Shown piece after piece: positions 13,493 to 22,851 of a DNA stretch of 64,000 nt. The notes beneath the pieces are model-generated. The model saw only the letters and a list, made by a program, of their open reading frames with translations. It was not told the DNA's origin and did not search any database. Position numbers and translations under genes: made by a program. Each line of letters opens with the position of its first letter. The stretch's first letter is position 1. The DNA comes from Hydnum rufescens UP504 (Eukaryota; Basidiomycota; Agaricomycetes; Cantharellales; Hydnaceae): NCBI GenBank assembly GCA_014904985.1, contig MU128939.1, positions 24,913 to 88,912 of the forward strand, written 5' to 3'.

Positions 13493-13918
13493 AAGGCTTA
13501 CACTATGTCTTACTACCTTGGTGGAGGCCATGCTATAACTAAGTCCTTTGCTCAAGCTTAGGGGGAAATATTGTAATTGATACTACAAATGGACGGTCAA
13601 AATTAAGTACAGGTTATATATAAAATTGGGAGTGGTTGGTCACCGGCGTGACGTGCGGACATTGCCGAAACTTACTGTTCTTTTTTTGTTCAACGCTTAA
13701 CCGTGCTTCCACTTCTTGTAGGATCCAGGCACGAGCATACACTCCATGCTGACATCCACAAAGCCCTCAAGAAGCTCGCTTCTGGTGACTGGGCGTCCCG
13801 AGCTTGAGCTCCGTGGCGTCTTTCCCAGGTCGTCAAAACTCGTTCGAGATTTAGCCCATCACTGTGGGACGTTTAGTGTGAGCTTGAGCTCCACACTAAC
13901 CTCTCTAGTGCTTCAAAA

Positions 13919-14333
13919 ATGCCTGCCAAGCGAAAAGCACCCCTCAACGAAACATCGCAGGCTTATTTCTACCTCCACAGAATTCCTAACCTCAGTGATA
14001 CCGAAGCTGAGGACTTAGATTATCTGTGGGGCAATGCCACCGCTTCCAAAGATGACGTCGAACAGCTCCTTGTCAATGGTATTGGGAAGCTTCTCATTTG
14101 GTGCAACATCATTGGTTTTCCAGTCAGGTACATCTTTTGAACCCCATTTAAGGATTCTTTTAGCCTCGTGCTTCAGATTAGCGGGGACCCAACAACAGTT
14201 GCGAGGATTGAGAGGGAATTGGTGGGAGATCATGAAGACTGGGACAAAAAGGGTGTGTGCACGACTCTATTGTGTATGAAGTACAAGTATGAATCAGAGT
14301 TGGAGGCTGCTGGTACACCTTGGTCAGTCATCT
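13919..14333 (+). pseudogene. Hypothetical gene truncated by element E1
   Basis: A frame starts at ATG 13,919 (MPAKRKAPLNETSQAY) and is acidic and Asp/Glu-rich (TEAEDLDYLWGNATASKDD). It probably continues through a ~54-nt intron at about 14,124-14,177 (CCA|GTCAGG to CTTCAG|ATT) into ISGDPTTVARIERELVGDH, then KYKYESELEAAGTPW. A competing donor (AG|GTACAT) would break the frame, so the intron is provisional. The last codons and stop lie in the start of E1 (TTGGTCAGTC), so the natural 3' end is missing. I do not recognise the protein. Conserved codon-like structure suggests it was a real single-copy gene before insertion. Confidence 0.4.
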
Positions 14334-14560
14334 AAGCCTACCTAGTTAGGTACCACTTCCGGGCAGATAATGCTACCTAAGTAGGTCCCATCACTATTTC
14401 GGCCGAAATGGCCATTTTATGATTTGCACTTCAATCAACCTTCTGGCCAGAATTGGCCGAAATGGCCGAAAATTGGCCGAAACTGGGACTTAGAGAGTCT
14501 CAGACTTACAGTGGGCCATATGGGCTTATCGGGGATAACATGTACCATTTATAATTATTT
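14318..14560. repeat. E1 left (L-type) terminus
   Basis: It begins with CACCTTGGTCAG, then an imperfect palindrome around the paired TTAGGTACC and TACCTAAGTAGG, then several GGCCGAAATGGCC-like units, then CTTATCGGGGATAACATG and an ATTT-rich tract. The same series opens E2 at 32,208 and is present inverted at 42,300-42,394. Confidence 0.8.
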
Positions 14561-14654
14561 ATTTATTTATTATCACCCTATTATACATATACTGCCCCAG
14601 GAGGGCAGTCTCATGTTATTCTTGTTTATTTATTTATTCAAAAATTCAATTTAA

Positions 14655-14956
14655 AAAACATACCACACCTGGCCTAGTGGGTGTGGTACCATCCGTGGAT
14701 CTCAAAAAAAAAGAAGAAAGTACTTAGTAGCACCACACCCGACCTAGCGGCTGTGTGGTGCCATCTATATAAATCAAAAACAAGTACTTAGTAGCACCAC
14801 ACACCCGCTAGGCGGGTGTGTGGTACCATCTGTAGAAATCAAAAAAAAAGGACTTAGGACCACACCCGCGATAGCGGGTGTGGTGCCGTCCATAGAGATC
14901 AAAAAAAAAAGTACTTAGTAGCACCACACACCCGCCCTAGCGGGTGTGTGGTGCCT
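14655..14956. repeat. Tandem A-hairpin array, five units (~65 bp)
   Basis: Five successive inverted repeats of the ACCACACCCGC / GCGGGTGTGGT type occur at about 14,661-14,687, 14,731-14,761, 14,794-14,823, 14,858-14,884 and 14,925-14,956. They are separated by AAATCAAAAA and GTACTTAGTAG spacers and lack introns and B hairpins, unlike the modules further in. Confidence 0.85.
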
Positions 14957-16968
14957 TCCGTCGCTTCATCGGGTTCGGCCGGTTTTCAAAGGGGGGGGGA
15001 TGTCGCGGGCGGTATCTGTTACATGATAACCTAGAATAAATAAGAGATATGTTAGCTCTGAACCAAAAGTAGCGCAGAAAGAGCTGCTCCTGCTGCTCTT
15101 TCTACGCCACCTGGTAAACGGAAACAAAAAAAAACAGACCTTCTGTACCACACACCCCCGCTGAGGGGGGTGTGTGGTACCGGGCATTGCTGCCTTGGGG
15201 GCTCGGACGGGGGTTCGCCCGGCTCATTGGTGGCCATTTGGGGGGCGGGGCTTGGCGGTTCACCGTTGTGCGTCGTTTGGACAGGTTGCGGCTGCCTGTT
15301 GGGGTGTCGTTGTTTCGGGAGCTTCGGATTCGATCCTAGAATGATAGCGTACATTAGTAAAAAAAAATCGCAGTGACGCAAAAGGAGCAGCTTGCGCTGC
15401 TCCTTTTACGTCACCGTTCGTGTAGAAAATTTAAAAAATACCTATGGTACCACACACCCGCTTTGGCGGGTGTGTGGTACTCGTTTTGGCCCGGTCGCGT
15501 ACCTCCCACCGTCGGTTTTTCGTACAGGGCTCAGGCGGGTTGGGGGGTTTTCGGGCATGTACTCGTTCAGGGGGAGCGAGATCTAGAATAAAACAATTTA
15601 GATTAGTTAAAGTTAAAAGTGACGCAAAAAGAGCAGCGACAGCTGCTCTTTTTTGCGTCGCTATATCTACGGGGAACGGGACTCACTTTAGATGACCACA
15701 CACCCGCCGCAGCGGGTGTGTGGTCTGGCCCGGTTTCACTCCTTGGTTCGCTGGTCGGGTGCGGTGTTGTGTCGTGGTTACCGTTCGCGGGTCTTGATTA
15801 GGAGGTTGGTGGGGGTCCCGGGTTCAGATGAAAACCTAGAACCTAGGATAATAAATAAATAACATGTTAGTAAAAAGGAAAAAAAGAAAAAGCCACGCCA
15901 AAGGAGCAGCGTATGCTGCTCCTTTGGCGCAATCATATTTATGCGTAGGGATTACTTACCTTAAAATTACCACGCGGTGTGTGGTTCGTCGGGTTCCGTG
16001 CTCTTGCGCCGGGCCTTCTCATTCGCGGTTTTGTTTGGTGGGTCGTCGTTGGCGGTTTTCGTTCGGCACTCGTTGTTTTGGCGGGTGGCGTTGTTGGTTT
16101 TCGTTTCGCGGGGCGTTGTCATTTCCACGGGGGGTTCCTTTCGCGGGTCTTCATTTTGCTGGTTGTGGCAAGGCGATAACTTGGAATAATAAATAATATG
16201 TTAGTAAAAAAATTAATTAATACCAGCGTAAAAAGAGCAGCATCTGCTGCTCTTTTTACGCCGTTGTGGGTACACGAGGTCACTTACCTTGTATAGAACC
16301 ACACACCCGCCGTAGCGGATGTGTGGTTCATGCGGGTTCCGTTCGGCGCGTCGTCGTCGTGGGTTTCGGCGGGTTATCGTTTCGGGGGGGGGGCGGTTTC
16401 GTTTTACGGGTCTTCATTTATAGCAATAGCCTAGAATAATAGATGTATTAGTTAGAAAATCAAAACCGGCGCAAAAAGAGCAGCATTCGCTGCTCTTTTT
16501 GCGCCGTTGGGGGTGTACAGCCTTACTTACCATATAGAGCCACACACCCGCTGCAGCGGGTGTGTGGCTCGCATGGCCACTCGGTCAGCGCGTCCCCCAT
16601 CTCTCGCGTTCCCGTCGTATTGTATTGTCGTTTGGCGTGGTTCATTTGGCGTGGTGTCGTTGGGCGTGGTTTCGTTTGGCGCATTTTCAGTTCTCGTGTT
16701 GCCATTTGGGCCTCGTCGTTTCGTGGGGTGTCGTTTAGTGCCTGGGACCAGGCTATGACCTAGAATAATATATAATATAACTACGTCAGTAAAGAAATGG
16801 AAAGCAGCGCAAAAAGAGCAGCGTTCGCTGCTCTTTTCGCGCCGTTGTATCTACTAGCATTAAAAAAACTCACCTTTTGACCACACACCCGCAACGGGGG
16901 GGTGTGTGGTCGTCGCTTGCCTTTCCAGGCGACTCCCTGTTCAGTCTGTCAGTATGCGGTTGACGCAA
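14957..16968 (-). repeat. E1 left arm: seven hairpin-intron modules
   Basis: Read on minus, putative introns lie at 16,760-16,873, 16,431-16,530, 16,180-16,287, 15,843-15,959, 15,583-15,686, 15,336-15,441 and 15,031-15,139 (100-117 nt). Donors are GTGAGT, GTAAGT, GTAAGT, GTAAGT, GTGAGT, GTATTT and GTCTGT; acceptors are CTAG except CAAG in the third; branch-like TTAGTAA (ACTAA on minus) sits ~20-40 nt from the acceptor. Each intron holds one B hairpin, and each exon ends with an A hairpin 5-15 nt before the donor. A hairpins are near 16,880, 16,540, 16,297, 15,970 (shortened), 15,693, 15,449 and 15,149. Exons do not join into one continuous frame. Confidence 0.75.
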
Positions 16969-17055
16969 CTCAACGCCGGCAATTGCCGGAACCCAAAAGC
17001 GCCCAAGTGCTGTCGCTACAAGCACAATACATAGCAATAGCAAGTATATAGGCAT
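16870..17055 (-). CDS. Signal-peptide-like first-exon frame (left arm)
   Basis: A minus-strand ATG at 17,055 inside the palindrome opens MPIYLLLLCIVLVATALG, a convincing hydrophobic leader, followed by a short tail that runs through the first A hairpin (HTPPRCGCVV) to the first donor. If translated, it would be a secreted or membrane peptide split by introns. Against this, the mirror frame in the right arm has a TAG where this arm has a TGG codon, and E2 uses a different frame over the homologous bases. I therefore regard coding as unproven. Confidence 0.25.
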   Translation of the reverse strand: MPIYLLLLCIVLVATALGRFWVPAIAGVELRQPHTDRLNRESPGKASDDHTPPRCGCVVKR

Positions 17056-17305
17056 ATAATAAATTAATATTTAGTAAATATTTGCCCAATAAGACGACAA
17101 AGAGAGCGATAGTAAGTTAGAGCTCAATAAGGCACGATATGCCTTATTGAGCTCTAACTTACTATCGCTCTCTTTGTCGTCTTATTGGGCAAATATTTAC
17201 TAAATATTAATTTATTATATGCCTATATACTTGCTATTGCTATGTATTGTGCTTGTAGCGACAGCACTTGGGCGCTTTTAGGTTCCGGCAATTGCCGGCG
17301 TTGAG
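16969..17305. repeat. E1 central near-perfect palindrome (337 bp)
   Basis: The two halves are inverted copies about a centre at 17,137 with a ~5-nt spacer (CGATA); the only arm difference noticed is one base (TGG versus TAG codon at 17,279-17,281). Each half contains AT-rich, TATA-like sequence (ATTATATGCCTATATA) ahead of an outward ATG (17,055 on minus; 17,219 on plus). A divergent promoter is a reasonable inference. Near identity of the arms suggests recent formation or gene conversion. Confidence 0.9.
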
Positions 17306-17510
17306 TTTGCTCCTCTCTTCACATCTCCGCGACCATAACAGGCAACGGCCTGGAAAGGCAAGCAACCGACCACACACCCGCCGCTGCGGGTGTGTGGTCA
17401 CAAGGTGAGTTTTTTTTATTGGTAGACACAACGGCGCAAAAAGAGCAGCGAAAGCTGCTCTTTTTGCGCTGCTTTGAATTTTTATACTAACACATCTTCT
17501 ATTATTCTAG

Positions 17511-17793
17511 ATTGAAGCCTGGTCCAAGGCACGACGACAACCCGCGAAACGACGAGGGCCCAACCGGCAAGAGCCCAAACGGCAACGCGTCAAACGAGGA
17601 CGCGCCAAACGACAACGCGCCAAACGGCAACGCGCCAAACGGCAACGCGCCAAACGACAACGCGCCAAACGGCAACACGCCAAAAGGCAATGCGCCGAAC
17701 GGCAACACGCCAAACGAGGACGCGACCACACCACACCAAATGAGGGCCGCAGGAACCACACACCCGCCACGGCGGGTGTGTGGTACAGTATAA
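17511..17793 (+). CDS. Asn/Pro-rich exon frame
   Basis: The second exon of the right arm is open from its acceptor to a TAA that ends 1 nt before the next donor. It encodes repeated N-A-P-N-G/D units and closes with TTHPPRRVCG over the A hairpin. Similar exon frames with THPxxRVCG endings and a TAA just before the donor occur in E2 at 41,568-41,726 and 41,828-41,974. Because the stop ends each exon, this is either a family of single-exon peptides or a by-product of the repeated DNA. No conserved domain is seen. Confidence 0.25.
17570..17730. repeat. 15-bp tandem repeat in E1 exon
   Basis: Imperfect copies of CAACGCGCCAAACGG repeat about ten times. A degenerate counterpart is seen in the left arm at 16,620-16,690 and in E2 at 35,260-35,520, so a tandem tract at this exon position is an old feature of the family. 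Confidence 0.75.
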
Positions 17794-18775
17794 GGTGAGT
17801 CCCCCCCCCCTAGTGGATACCCCCGCGCAAGAAGAGCAGCGAAAGCTGCTCTTTTTGCGCGGTCTTTGACTTTTAACTAACATATAACATTATATTGTAG
17901 GTCCTCCCTTCCCACGCGAACGAATGCGGACGCGAAAACCCCAGCAACCCCGCCTGTCGACACCCGAACGATGGGGGGATCCGTGCAAACCGCCCTACAA
18001 ACGAGCCGGAGTACACGGCCCCAGTACCCCGCACCCGCCGCAGCGGGTGCGAGGTACTACAAGGTTTTTTTTGTTTTTTTGTTTTATTTTTCATTCTTGT
18101 GGCGCAAAAAGAGCAGCGTGAGCTGCTCTTTTTGCGCTGCATTGATGTCTAACTAACTTAGTATTGATTTCTTTAGATCCTGGACCAGAACCCGAGCCCA
18201 GCCCATCACGAATCCGTTAACAACACGCCGCGAACGAAAACCGCGAACAACCCCACGAACGGAGCCGTCAACGACGCCCCCTCGAGGGACCACCTAAATG
18301 GAGCCCAGGCCCCCAACAGGGGTGGATGAGCCACACACCCGCTGCGGCGGGTGTGTGGCTATATAAGGTATATTGTTTTTAATAGCTACAACTGCGCAAG
18401 AAGAGCAGCAGGCGCTGCTCTTCTTGCGTGAGTTTTGATTTTTAATTAACATATTTACTATTCTACATCAAGATGTCCCACCCCAACGCGCGAAGATACG
18501 CAGCCACGAGCCCAAACCCGCGGATGCCAGGACCCCAACGAAACCCCGCGCCCGATTACGCGCGAACACGAACAAACGAAGGACAACGAACGAAAACCCG
18601 AGGGAGTGCCCAAATGGAACCGACCCCGACCGGGGCATATGAACCCCACCCGCTGCGGCGGGTGTGGTGGGTATATGCAGGTGCGTGACCGGCAGGAACC
18701 ATGCCCCCCCTGTGGTGGCAGACCCCGGGGGGGGGGATAATATGTATATAGCATAATATGTATATAATTATAGTA

Positions 18776-18812
18776 GTAATAATAATAATAATGATAATAA
18801 TAATAATAAATA
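18776..18812. repeat. TAA microsatellite near E1 right end
   Basis: A run of AATAAT-type trinucleotides follows the last A hairpin. The left arm has an ATTT-rich tract at the equivalent place. Confidence 0.8.
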
Positions 18813-18839
18813 AATATATAATCTAGCACAGCCATGGAT

Positions 18840-19072
18840 TGGCTGAAATGAATCGGAATGACTGTATTTTGGCCGTATTTCGGCCATACTGTCTGGGGAC
18901 CTATTAGGTACCATTTTCTGCCCCGAAAATGGTACCTAATTAGGTCCCCAATTTAACTGACCAGCCTGGTATTTTGGCCGTATTTCGGCCATACTGTCTG
19001 GGGACCTATTAGGTACCATTTTCTGCCCGAAAATGGTACCTAATTAGGTCCCCAATTTAACTGACCAGCCTG
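18840..19072. repeat. E1 right (R-type) terminus, tandemly duplicated
   Basis: Two ~112-bp copies (about 18,847-18,960 and 18,961-19,072) each contain GGCCGTATTTCGGCC, the palindrome pair GGACCTATTAGGTACC / GGTACCTAATTAGGTCC, and end in CTGACCAGCCTG. They differ by a single C in TCTGCCCC. Related in inverted form to the L-type terminus, and to the fragment at 33,729-33,880. Confidence 0.85.
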
Positions 19073-19748
19073 CCGCTATATATCATTCTTCTCATCGCTA
19101 ATCCCTTACTATTTTCATCTAATCATCACCATTGTGTATAGTTTATTTGTAGACAATGTATACACTGTATAGTAAATATTGATATTCGGCTAACTCCGCA
19201 ATGTCACCGACTCCAATCAACACTACTACCATTCAGTCACCAGTACCTGTGTGGTGAAGTATAGCACTGCAACGCTGTTGTAGTGTTTATTTCCCAGCAC
19301 CTCAAAGCTTCCAGTTGGGAGAATCACTGTTCCCAGCACTTTGCCGCCTAGCTGTCCGGTTAAACAAAACACTGTCATGCTGCGATATTGTTTGTTTTCT
19401 GGCACTCTCAAGCTTTCCCTTCGGTTTTCATTGGTTGGGTGGATCACTACGACTTGTCTGTAGTGCCTGCTTGCCAATTCTTCCAAAATCCTCTCGCGCC
19501 ACATTTCTGGTGGAGTTGTGTGCTGTCGCATTGTGACAGTGCCATTTCCCAGTACGCTCAAAGCCTCGCTCTTTGTTCTCTGGGTTAAGCAATGTGTTGT
19601 CATTACTTGACATTTGTTGTTTTCCCGCCATCAAGTTGTCGTTCTCGAGGTCGTTTTAGATTCCTAAAGGGTGAGTGCGTAAAGTACATTGTCTTCTTAT
19701 TTCGTTCTAAACTTCTCATAACTAATTTGTGTCTAGCTTCTTTCTAGA
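19073..19748. other. Stretch between E1 and KDZ gene
   Basis: No recognisable coding region. It would include the 5' flank of the KDZ gene. Repeated TTCCCAGCAC/TTCCCAGTACGCTC-like phrases occur at 19,290-19,560 but do not form a clean array. Confidence 0.4.
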
Positions 19749-22700
19749 ATGATCAGCAATGCTATGAGAAATGCCAGGAAAAGAAGTGCACACAGGCCTG
19801 GCTCCTCAAATGGGGCTTCTGCGGTCGGTCAGGTACGGGTTCGGAACGCCATGTCTGCCACCGATACAGGTCGGCTGCACACATCCCCAGTGGGCACTCA
19901 ACGGTACTCGATCTCCCTCTTTCCCAGATCTCCTTGACTCTCAGAGTCCTGTGCATCAGATTTCGTTACTTCGAGTACCTGGATGTTCAATACAACTCAA
20001 CGGATGTCTTAATTTCGTCGAACATCCAAGTCATTGATGACCAACATTCACGACACGCTCGTCGGAGGCACGTGCAGGCACACCGCTGGAGTACAAGTGT
20101 ATTGCCCGCTCTTATTCGACCATACATGAGATTCCAAAGAGAACGCTCCGGTGCTCACCAAGCTGAAGAGCAAAGTTGGTTCGTCTGCAAGTGTGGCAGC
20201 CAACACCACTCACTTGAGGTGGTCTGTGTGCATATGGAATGTGTTGAGGACATTACGCTGGACATTTGCAAATGCAGACCTGCCCCAGTTCAACTTGTGC
20301 AACGTGGTTTTTTCCCATGTTCTCCGGTTCATCCTACCCTAGCAGTCAGCCTCGATATGCTAGAATTCGTTGCGAGCTCTTCCTCCACATTGCACCCAAT
20401 GAAAGAGGTTGGGCTGCAACGCTAGTCAAGTACCTGAAGGCCCATGGATACTACTTCATGACTGCTGATTTGTTTCACCATTCGCTTTGCCAATGCACAC
20501 TTGCTCATTACCAGCAGCTTGTGAGACTCGTCAATGCAGAGGTTGAAAAATTGGTGGATCGTTCGCGAGCCCATAGTGGTGAAGATTGTGTGGCACCCCA
20601 GTTGGACAGAGACTACCCCAGTCAATGGGCGAGAGTATTCAAATGCGCAGAACACTGCAACCTTCCTGAGCGATCACAACATTCCTAGTACCTATCTGCA
20701 GACATGGTGTCCCTTATGTTTTGGTAGTAATAGCTCAGAGAATGGGGATTTGAAGGTTGATGCCATTGTGTGCCTTGATGCAAACTTCCAATTGAAATGT
20801 CAGCAAGACTTGGACTGACATGCTGGTCATCAGGGCGAGACTGGGACCCAGGATCCCTTTGTTGTGTCACCAAGAACAATTGAGCTATCTGTGGAGAGAT
20901 TTGGAACTGTGGGAGGCCAAAATCCTTGACCTTCGACCCAAGAAGTCCTCAGCCTGAGCTGGGCAGAAGCAAAAAGCCAACAAGACCATGGAAAGTGAGG
21001 TCGCATGCTGTAGAGGATGAAGACAAGGTGGAGGACAATCTTAAAATGCCAAATTCAACATATAGTGCATGTGGTGAGTCCTTTATTGCTGTGGATGGAG
21101 ACCGTGTCAAGGCTTTGACTCAATATTTCAGTGATACTGGTGTTCTTGCCATGCTCTGCTGCCATGATATTCCCCTAGTTATTGCTAGCATGTGGACTGC
21201 CTGGTGAAAAACAGTTCTACACATGCACTCTTCTTGATTTCCTTTTCAAGCATTTGCCTCATTGCTGGAGAATTGGTGTTTTGTATGATATTGGCTGCCA
21301 AATGGACCAGTCATTGAAGAAATGGAATTTCATGCCTGACTGGTCTCCACATCTCGAGTGGGGCATCTCAATTTTCCATGCTTATGGCCACCAGTGGATG
21401 TGCCAACTCTGGTACCATCCAAGAAAGAGCACAATTTGGGGCCTCTCAGATGGAGAAGGGTGTGAACAGTTTTGGAGTGGACTCCGCTGACTTATTCCAT
21501 GCCTTAGGGTAACAGGCTATCATCGACATGCCTTTTCATTCTCAATCTACAAGTGGAATGCATTGATGAAGAGAAGTGGGGGGACTTTGGAAAATGGCTG
21601 CAGGTCTGTGTTGATTGAGCTCAATCTCAGTTGGATGAGGCTAAAGAGAAGCTTGCCAAAAGTACATTTTCAATTGAGTACCTCCTCCACCAATTCAAAG
21701 AGCAATGTGCATATCATAGTAAACCTATCATCTGGCAGTCAAAAACCCAAGGGGCTCATGCAATAGAGCACATCCTGTCCTTGCAGTTGACATTAGAGGC
21801 ACAACAAGAGAACTTACAGGAACTGATTAGTGAAGGCAATGATGTGATCCCTGAAGACTCTGCTGGTGAAGCCATACTTGTTGAGTGGCAGGAAAGAGTT
21901 CATTCAACCAAGCTGGCTATTAGTCGACTTCAGTCCAATATCAAGAAAAGGACAGAAGGGCTGAAATTAGGGGATTGGGTGGTGGCATGGAAGCTAGAGC
22001 AACTGAAGAAGGATAGATGGATCACAATGCAACTTAATCTTCACATTCTTCATGAGCAGCTTGTGCAGAAGTTATGTGTCCACAAATTCAAACTTGCAAC
22101 ACTGGATCATGCCCATTCTACATGGATATTGGACCAGAAGACAAAGGTGCATGTTGAGAAGGTGGTACACCATCACTCACCCAGGATTGATGCAATGATG
22201 AAAAAATACAATGTGAAGATAAAGGAGATGGCAGAATATCATCAGACATCAAGGACAATATCAAAAAGTGCATATATTCCTCCCTTGCTTTTAAAGGAGG
22301 GTTTGTACAAGATGGATGTGGATCAGGATATATGGGAGGATGCATGGGCTGATGTTGGAGACTTTCCTGATGGTGTTCTTCCTCAGTGGTTGGTGGATGC
22401 TTCAGTCAAAAAGGGTATTTTCATGGCACAAGAAGTGGTTAATTGTGAGCAAGAGTTGGAGAGGTGCAAGGTGGAGAGCAGTAACCTTTGAACATGGTTC
22501 TACATGGAATATTGGGCAGTCAAGAGACTAGTCAAAGAAGTGGATGATGAAGTATCATTCTTTGCACTTCACCAACTCCATCAATTGTATGAGTGGCTAG
22601 AACTCTGGAGGGTGAACATGATCCATGTTCCTACTCTGTCTACTGCCCCAAGCTGGGATGAGTTTCTTCCCCCTCTGACACTGGAACATCATGCATCATG

Positions 22701-22851
22701 CATACAAGTCCATGTGCCTAATGTAGATGGTGATGATGATGATGCCATATCTTCAGATGATGATCAAGATGGAGAAGTAGAGGAAGATATAGAGACTGAG
22801 GATCTTGGCTTTATCACATTAATAGACAATGTAATAGGAGACTTTCAGTAA
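19749..22851 (+). pseudogene. KDZ (Kyakuja-Dileera-Zisupton) transposase with CxC1 cluster
   Basis: A CxC1-type cysteine cluster lies at 20,173-20,350 (WFVCKCGS...ICKCRPAPVQLVQRGFFPC), followed by TLAVSLDMLEFV. After a frame change near 20,350 comes the usual APNERGWAATL segment. The transposase core spans ~21,080-21,560: VDGDRVKALTQYFSDTG, GEKQFYTCTLLDFLFKHLP, YDIGCQ, SIFHAYGHQWMCQLWYHPRK and GLSDGEGCEQFWSGLR. A long helical, Lys/Glu-rich C-terminal region follows (21,631-22,491), then an acidic tail (22,504-22,851). KDZ transposases move DNA by cut-and-paste and are abundant in basidiomycetes. Stops and frame changes (for example TGA after FWSGLR at 21,488) show this copy is dead. The 5' end is uncertain. 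Confidence 0.85.

Larger units (their letters stand above)
17306..18690 (+). repeat. E1 right arm: four hairpin-intron modules
   Basis: Read on plus, putative introns lie at 17,405-17,510, 17,795-17,900, 18,064-18,176 and 18,368-18,472 (105-113 nt), with donors GTGAGT, GTGAGT, GTTTTT and GTATAT. B hairpins lie near 17,432, 17,824, 18,101 and 18,391. A hairpins lie near 17,370, 17,755, 18,024, 18,333 and 18,644; the last has no following intron. Branch-like ACTAAC or TTAAC precedes acceptors TAG, TAG, TAG and CAAG. Exon 1 resembles the first exon of the left arm, confirming that the arms are inverted copies that have since diverged. Confidence 0.75.
14318..19072. mobile_element. E1: palindromic modular hairpin-intron element
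   Basis: E1 has an L-type end (CACCTTGGTCAG...), an array of A-only hairpins, a left arm of seven exon/intron modules read on minus, a 337-bp near-perfect central palindrome, a right arm of four modules read on plus, and a duplicated R-type end. Modules repeat the order A hairpin, 5' splice site, B hairpin, branch site, acceptor. A related, older copy (E2) lies at 32.2-42.4 kb. No transposase is visible inside, so it would be non-autonomous. Foldback (FB/TU-like) transposons, which have long inverted arms of modular repeats, are the nearest known analogue; the intron-like modules are not part of any such element known to me. No clear target duplication was found. Confidence 0.7.

Noticed and set aside
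14655..14956. CRISPR-like regularly spaced repeats
   Set aside because: The spacers are themselves similar (AAATCAAAAA...GTACTTAGTAG) and the context is eukaryotic transposons; there are no cas genes.
17432..17470. B hairpins as bacterial-type terminators
   Set aside because: The T-run is inside the stem, not after it, and the setting is eukaryotic, inside intron-like modules.
17502..17883. Minus-strand frames of 85-97 codons over the E1 right arm
   Set aside because: They are antisense to the 15-bp exon repeat and start or end inside hairpins. The palindromes read similarly on both strands, so they have no independent support.
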